From: Ophioderma brevispina
Taxonomy: Eukaryota > Echinodermata > Ophiuroidea > Amphilepidida > Ophiodermatidae
Direction of reading: 5' to 3'
DNA length: 64,000 nucleotides
Assembly: GCA_023653785.1 (NCBI GenBank)
Contig: JAMKCH010014103.1
Location: forward strand, 1 to 64,000
The notes below the pieces were generated by a model. That model saw nothing but the letters and a program-made list of their open reading frames with translations. It searched no databases and was not told the origin of the DNA. The position numbers and the translations under genes were made by a program. The number at the start of each line of letters is the position of its first letter. Within the stretch, counting starts at the first letter, position 1. This document shows positions 58,978 through 64,000 of this stretch, piece after piece.

Positions 58978-60585
58978 TTACAATGTTTTAACAAAGGACC
59001 AATATCCATCGGTCTCGCCGATGATTACCGGCTGACCCCGCAAGGCTTCGGGAAATTCATCTCGCTGGTTGGAAGACCGGCTACCGTCACTTCCTAAATG
59101 TTGCCCACTGTCCTCATCATTCAATTCTTCCCATGAGTTTATATACACAGGTCCCTTGTGTTTGTTGGGTGGCGGGTAATTATGGTAAGCATGATTTGAA
59201 TTATCCATTTGTACCTCGTCCATCTGTCTTGGCATCATAACTTCATATTCATGTTGGGCGTTGGGGGAACATGGCGGCTGCACATTTTGAGTTGCAGGTG
59301 CTGGCTCTGGTGGACGTGGCCGAAAAGTTTTGTCTGCATGAAGTCGAAGATTATTACTCCGGCATTCTTTAATGAAGCAGACGGTAACGATTATTAAAAT
59401 TGTCATTAATGACAAAATAATGAAACCGCAAGCGATTAAAGCCCACTTAACGAACCAATTAACACTGGCTGGTTTTGCGTTTATCTGTCCATTGTTAGAT
59501 TTTAGATTCTTCAATGCCGGGGGCGATTTTGGCACTGTAGTTGCCACTAATATTTGCCTTTCGCCATTTGAGAGACGAACATTGTCATTACCATTTGATA
59601 ATTCTTTTGAGTTGGGATGTCTGTGTCCTGTTTGAATAATTAAAAGAGTATGATTTTGTCCTACTCGAGCTGTGCTACTTTCTTCCACGTAGCATCCCAC
59701 TTTCGTTCCATTTGCAGAATATTGTTCATTTAGTACAGTTATTATCAAAGTTGCACAGTCTTCTCGTGCAAGGACAACGTCATTGACGGTCCATCTATAA
59801 GATGGCGTTAAGGCCTGGGTGTTACAATGGAAACTGACTTGTTCACCAACGTGAGCAGTTGTCGCGTTCTTTGTTATCGTGACGGGTATTGGTTGATGTA
59901 ATGGTACTATACGGCAAGTCGACGATTGTATACCGACCTCTTCTCGGCAGGTGAAAGGCGTCTCGTTGTCGTGGTCCTTCAGAACATATTCAATTACAGA
60001 TGTTGTTCCGTTTGATAAGTTTAAACTGCTAGTTAAAAATTCACCACGCACCATCCAGCTCAGTTGGACACCAGGATAAATGGCATACGATCGACATAAT
60101 AATCGGACAGTATCACCAACTTTAACCGGTTGTGTCGTCTGCATTACGCAATCTGGTGGAGGCGCTTGAATCACCTGCAATCTTGCAAAACTGGAAAAGT
60201 GCCATTTGCGATCACTCCAGAAGCGGCAATAGTATGTGTCATCGTCTGCAAGCGACACATCTGCTATATGGAGGTGGAACTCCCCGTTTGCAATATCACC
60301 AGTAATAGAGAAACGGTTAACTTGATCCGGGGTTAAGTAACTCTGGACAATACGTCTTCCCTCGCTCACGGCTTTTGAGGTGTTAAAGCTTGTCCACCAG
60401 TAAACATTTACACCTTCAAAGGCACTGCCAACTTTACATCGAAGTGTCACCGATGACCCTGGATTGACTTTGGTATTTGATGGTTCTTCTTCGAATGGAC
60501 CTGCCATAACAGAACTAAAGCGGCATGTGAAAATGCTGACAATAGTAAAAAGCCAGACGTTTCTGACCAGTCCGTCTCCATCCAT
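58978..60585 (-). CDS. Three-Ig-domain transmembrane receptor with tyrosine-motif tail
   Basis: A single 535-codon frame without introns. Residues 1-28 are a signal peptide. V-type Ig1: Cys50, Trp63/64, DDDTYYC with Cys120. Ig2: Cys164, Trp177, Cys213, plus an extra Cys146/Cys224 pair. Ig3: Cys254, Trp265, Cys298. Sequons occur at Asn68, 189, 192, 207, 240, 292 and 311. A stalk (about 320-376) precedes the membrane segment at about 378-404. The tail holds PRPPEPAP (possible SH3 ligand), EYEVM at Tyr447 (YxxM, the PI3-kinase SH2 type), AYHNY at Tyr467 (YxN) and VYINS at Tyr481 (YxN, the Grb2 SH2 type). I infer a cell-surface adhesion or immune-type receptor; no ligand or named orthologue is recognised. 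The start has a good context (AAAATGG) and a TATA-like box upstream. The paralogue at 21234-22441 lacks Ig3. Confidence 0.92.
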   Translation of the reverse strand: MDGDGLVRNVWLFTIVSIFTCRFSSVMAGPFEEEPSNTKVNPGSSVTLRCKVGSAFEGVNVYWWTSFNTSKAVSEGRRIVQSYLTPDQVNRFSITGDIANGEFHLHIADVSLADDDTYYCRFWSDRKWHFSSFARLQVIQAPPPDCVMQTTQPVKVGDTVRLLCRSYAIYPGVQLSWMVRGEFLTSSLNLSNGTTSVIEYVLKDHDNETPFTCREEVGIQSSTCRIVPLHQPIPVTITKNATTAHVGEQVSFHCNTQALTPSYRWTVNDVVLAREDCATLIITVLNEQYSANGTKVGCYVEESSTARVGQNHTLLIIQTGHRHPNSKELSNGNDNVRLSNGERQILVATTVPKSPPALKNLKSNNGQINAKPASVNWFVKWALIACGFIILSLMTILIIVTVCFIKECRSNNLRLHADKTFRPRPPEPAPATQNVQPPCSPNAQHEYEVMMPRQMDEVQMDNSNHAYHNYPPPNKHKGPVYINSWEELNDEDSGQHLGSDGSRSSNQRDEFPEALRGQPVIIGETDGYWSFVKTL

Positions 60586-60630
60586 TTTAACTCATTTTAG
60601 GGTACAGTCCGGTTCTGTCAGTGGTTGTGA

Positions 60631-60640
60631 TTTATATATA
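60631..60640 (-). promoter_or_regulatory. Candidate TATA box of the Ig receptor gene
   Basis: On the minus strand the sequence is TATATATAAA, about 46-55 bp upstream of the ATG at 60585. Transcription would then start roughly 20 bp before the ATG, giving a very short 5' leader. This is a sequence match only. Confidence 0.45.
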
Positions 60641-60659
60641 GCCATCGCGTCAGTGGTCA

Positions 60660-61109
60660 GCCATTATTAAGGTTGTGTCTCTTTTGAACATGTTTCTACT
60701 TGCCAATACATTTGGGTCAGATGCTTATTGGTTTACTTTCAACGGAAGGGAAGCCTCATCACGTGCGCAGCGCTGATGATAACCACGTGAGCTTGTTATC
60801 GGCTTCGGCATCTTCATTGGACGGTCCTACTGGAAAAGGTTTTAAGTGTATCCTATAAAAAACTTCCCGTTTGTGATCATTAATTTTTGGGAAACAACTA
60901 CGAAGAGATACTGTGAATAGAGCCCTTTTGAGAAAACCAGGATATCCCTGACACCGGTCTCCGGTTTGCGCTATCTTCCCAATTGTAACGGTAAATATCT
61001 CTGGCGTAGGCCCATTCACTTTTCATATTGCGAAAATACACCATACACAAAAACACACATGTTCTTATTTTTAATTACCTGGGAGATAATGCATGTACAT
61101 GCAGTCACT
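60660..61109. other. Upstream flank of the Ig receptor gene
   Basis: No second gene or repeat is recognised; an 86-codon open frame (60759-61019, minus) has no recognisable domain. Confidence 0.4.
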
Positions 61110-61690
61110 GTTTTAGCCATGCACTTGAGAAAAGGCAGTTAACCCAGATAGGCCATGAGGCCAAAGCGAAAAAGATGCTCGGATAAGGACCATTGTGGCG
61201 CACCCCTGGGAAGTGCATAATTCTTCCGAAATAATTTTCCTTAAATTACAGAAATCAGTTCTACGCGTGTTCTCACGTCTTGTATGTGCACATTCTCGAG
61301 AAAATGAATTAAATGTCATCTCAATTTATGCCCTGAATGTCAGTGACTACGGGATGTACACCATGATTCATTGACTCCAGCAAATAATGGGGGCTATTGA
61401 TAAGTAAATTCCCTCGGTATGTAGAAGACCGAACACTTCACAGATTCCTTTTTTCATCTGGAACTGCAGAGCCATTGTTATTATCCATGCAACTGAAAAG
61501 ATTACAGGTGTTATACCATCACCCCGATTTAGATTAAGCTATTTTTCATGACGTGAACACAAATTACCTGTCCTCTTTCACGAATAAATAAAGTTAGAGG
61601 TTCTACTGTGTGTTCAATTTTCTTTGACCCTATATTTCATCCATTATTCGAAAGGGAAACGAAAGTGAACAAAGCTCATGAGAAAACAGA
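61110..61690. repeat. Dispersed foldback repeat, inverted copy of the 38-40 kb family
   Basis: Holds CACATTCTCGAGAAAATGAATTAAATGTCA, paralleling CACATTTTCTTAAAAATGAATAAAATGTCA at 39290, as well as TCAGTGAC, GGTATG and CATTGTT words in the same order. About 60% alike by eye. Confidence 0.5.
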
Positions 61691-61774
61691 CATACCGCAA
61701 CCTCTTCGTTAATGAACTGCACAAGGCAACTTTACGTGCAAGCTCGTTCAATACGAGATTGATCAGTGATGCCT

Positions 61775-62555
61775 GACGTCTATGGCAAGCCCCAATGTAT
61801 ATTAATTCGATAAACAAACACTGTTTATCGCCGATAAACACTGTTTTTTCGTCGAAAAACAAAGTTTATCGAAAAAACTATGTTTTTCGATTGAAATTGG
61901 TGGACAACAAGAGAACTGAAAGAAACAACAAAGTTTATCCGTAACCATGGTTTTTCTATAAACTCATTTAATCGAAAACTAGTTTTTCTCCGATAAACAA
62001 TGTTTTTCGATTCGATAACCCATGTTTTTCACTCGCATAACTTTGTTTTTCGAAAAACAATGTTTATCGATAAACCCTGTTTATCGAAAACAGTTATCGA
62101 TTCCGAAAAACAATGTTTTTCAATTTGATAAACCCTGTTATCGATAAACCACAGTTTATCGGTTGAAAAACATTGTTTTCGAAAACACTGTTTATCGAAT
62201 AAACCTGTTATCGAAAAACACAGTTTATCAGTTCGAATAACATGTTTTTTCAATTTGAGAAACCCTGTTTATCGATAAACAGCGTTTATCGGTTGAAAGC
62301 ATTGTTTTTCGACAAACACTGTTTTATTCCGGATACACCCTGTTCATCGAAAAACAAGTTTATCAGTCGAAAAACAATGTTTTCATTTGTAAACCCTGTT
62401 TTCGATAAACACAGTTTATCTCGATAAACAATGTTTTTCCGCGAAAAAAAATGTTGATCAGTCGAAAAACAATGTTGTTTCACTCGAAAAACAGTGTTTA
62501 TCTGCGATAAACACTGTTTATCGAATGACTATACATTGAGCTTGCCATAGACGTC
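61775..62555. mobile_element. Foldback element built of GATAAACA/TGTTTATC units
   Basis: The ends are GACGTCTATGGCAAGCCCCA and, reverse-complemented, GACGTCTATGGCAAGCTCAA; both continue to ATGTATA. The 700-bp interior is made almost wholly of short palindromic words: GATAAACACTGTTTATC, GAAAAACAATGTTTTTC and mixed forms, at roughly 17-25-bp spacing, in both orientations. The three 60-75-codon frames seen inside are products of the repeats. Confidence 0.9.
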
Positions 62556-63689
62556 TGCTACACTCCTCATCTTTGGCCCTAAGTTTCTAAATCACGACAG
62601 ACATTTATCGCTGTAAATACCGCGTAGCACGAGTTCCACTGCAATTTTGAATTTTCCGCGCAAAGTGATGTTCATAATTTGCTAGTTCCTGACTGTATTA
62701 TTACTAACTTAAATAGTTATAATGTTGTCTAATGAGACCCAGTTCCCAAGCCAGTTTGTAAGTATAACGCAATTTCTGATAAAAAATAGTGAAAGAAATA
62801 TAACAATTTCCTCCGCCATAATAGCTGGAAATCAACGCATCGCAACCACGCTGTATTGTAACAAATTGAACTCCATTGTCGTGGGCTTTGCATGGGCAAA
62901 ACTCCCATTCACACCACCGCTGTTGATTTGCAGCGAGGATGTCGCACCGTTCGTAATATAAGTCATATCGACCGACCTGTGAACAGCACGTCCCATTTTC
63001 TCGGCCCTTCAGACCGTTTATTACCGTTTAAATTAGTATATGGTAGCGCCGTTTAGTAGGGACGTGATTTATAAAAAACTGCTAGATTCCTGCTTGTATT
63101 ACCCCAAGTTCAAGTAAGGTTGTTAGTATTTTGAAAGCCAATATCGGTACGGTTCAATAATAAAGGTCTCCGATTTGATAAACTTTCGCTCTAAGTGAAC
63201 ATTCAAGTTTTGAAAGAGTAATCTTCACTATAATTTCAACATAGCTCAATTGATTCAAAATTTGAAATGATTTTCTTGATTTGAAAGGTATGATCAACAA
63301 GAATGGTTCTTTTAACTAACTGCCTGTACATTTGTTTACAAAGGGTTTTGTAAAGGTCAACAGATACGAGTGGTTTTAGATCACTAGTGCAAATCTAATT
63401 AATATTCAAAAACCACGTTGACTGTGCATACGGAGAACGTAAAATAAAGACCTTTCTTGACCTCTTACGGCCTGCCTGATGTTTGGCAAATGTGACCCAA
63501 CCATTTTGCAGAACTCCGGTTAAATTGCCGCGTAACCCCCCATTCTATGCATATATTGCGTCTAGCAAGAAATCGACAATCATTCCCCTATATGAAATGC
63601 AGGTGAAACGGTGCCGAACGAACTTTTAATTGAATAGAAAAAGATGTCCTATATTAATATGATTAAGTTATGGGTGTTGGTTCTGCTCC
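62556..63689. other. Intergenic, no gene recognised
   Basis: The 79-codon frame 62722-62961 has no recognised domain. Nothing else is certain. Confidence 0.4.
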
Positions 63690-64000
63690 AATCTTGCCAA
63701 TCAAACTTCTTGCATGATTTTTACTCATCTTCGTTTCCTTTTGAATAAATGAGAAATATACGATCAAAGTTATTTTAAACTACCAAGCAGAGGAGTTGGC
63801 GAGTAGTGGAGTGTAATTCTTAGGGAAGGAAGGCATGTAGCCTCAATCTAAAGCGGGCGGTGAAAACAATTCAAAAGGTTTTAACCGTCGATTGACCATA
63901 CACAATGACTTTGCAGGTCCCAGAGAATTGAGGTCGTGTCCTATTCAGAACGGGCGGATTTACTTATCAATAGCACAGATTGCTGGAGTCAATGGAACGT
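63690..64000. repeat. Partial copy of the 38-40 kb dispersed repeat
   Basis: CATCTTCGTTTCCTTTTGAATAAATGA (63728) parallels CTTTCTTCCTTTTCGAATAAATGA at 39658, followed by ATCAAAGTTA/ACAAAGTTAA. Runs to the window edge. Confidence 0.45.

Noticed and set aside
61775..62555. Possible CRISPR array from the regular repeats
   Set aside because: The units are palindromic, degenerate and in both orientations, without unique spacers, in clearly eukaryotic DNA with transposon-like ends.

Overview
This window is animal genomic DNA, AT-rich, with very low coding density and a great many repeats. The most informative coding sequence encodes membrane proteins with immunoglobulin (Ig) domains. Several repeat types fit a marine invertebrate: tRNA-derived SINEs, CR1/L2-like LINE tails, TTAA-flanked MITEs, hAT-like MITEs and foldback elements. 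An invertebrate deuterostome such as an echinoderm or hemichordate is my best guess, but the sequence alone does not prove it. Nothing looks bacterial, viral or organellar.

Two intronless, minus-strand Ig receptor genes of one family stand out. The gene at 58978-60585 is intact (535 aa): signal peptide, three Ig domains, one membrane segment, and a cytoplasmic tail with YxxM and YxN tyrosine motifs plus proline-rich stretches. Its paralogue at 21234-22441 has two Ig domains, a membrane segment and a tyrosine-containing tail. It is split by one frameshift at an A-run just after the second Cys of the first Ig domain. Just downstream of the intact gene lie pieces of a third copy. One is an Ig3 fragment (58693-58846). 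The other is a C-terminal tail fragment (57154-57262) whose stop codon is conserved. Mobile elements lie between and beside these pieces.

Layout. 0-10 kb: a palindromic GGGGTCCCC cluster, then mostly unassignable DNA with one MITE and one SINE. 10-18 kb: repeats carrying AATGGCCGCCATT-type motifs in inverted orientation, two tandem LINE remnants, a hAT-like MITE and a 150-bp tandem repeat. 18-25 kb: a TTAA MITE, a 0.54-kb direct duplication around a LINE C-terminus, the frameshifted Ig gene, a large foldback element and a near-identical 257-bp duplication. 25-41 kb: CT microsatellite, many MITEs and foldbacks, LINE pieces. 41-48 kb: a tRNA-Ile-like SINE cluster holding a nested MITE, two CR1/L2-like LINE tails, and a DNA element. 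48-57 kb: mostly empty, then a MITE cluster, a SINE split by an element with a clear target duplication, and a hAT-like MITE. 57-62.6 kb: the Ig locus, then a 0.78-kb foldback made of GATAAACA/TGTTTATC-type units. The remainder is unassigned.

No rRNA, CRISPR array, functional tRNA or intact transposase was recognised. I did no alignment or database search. Similarities between copies were judged by eye, so repeat boundaries are approximate unless an end motif is given.
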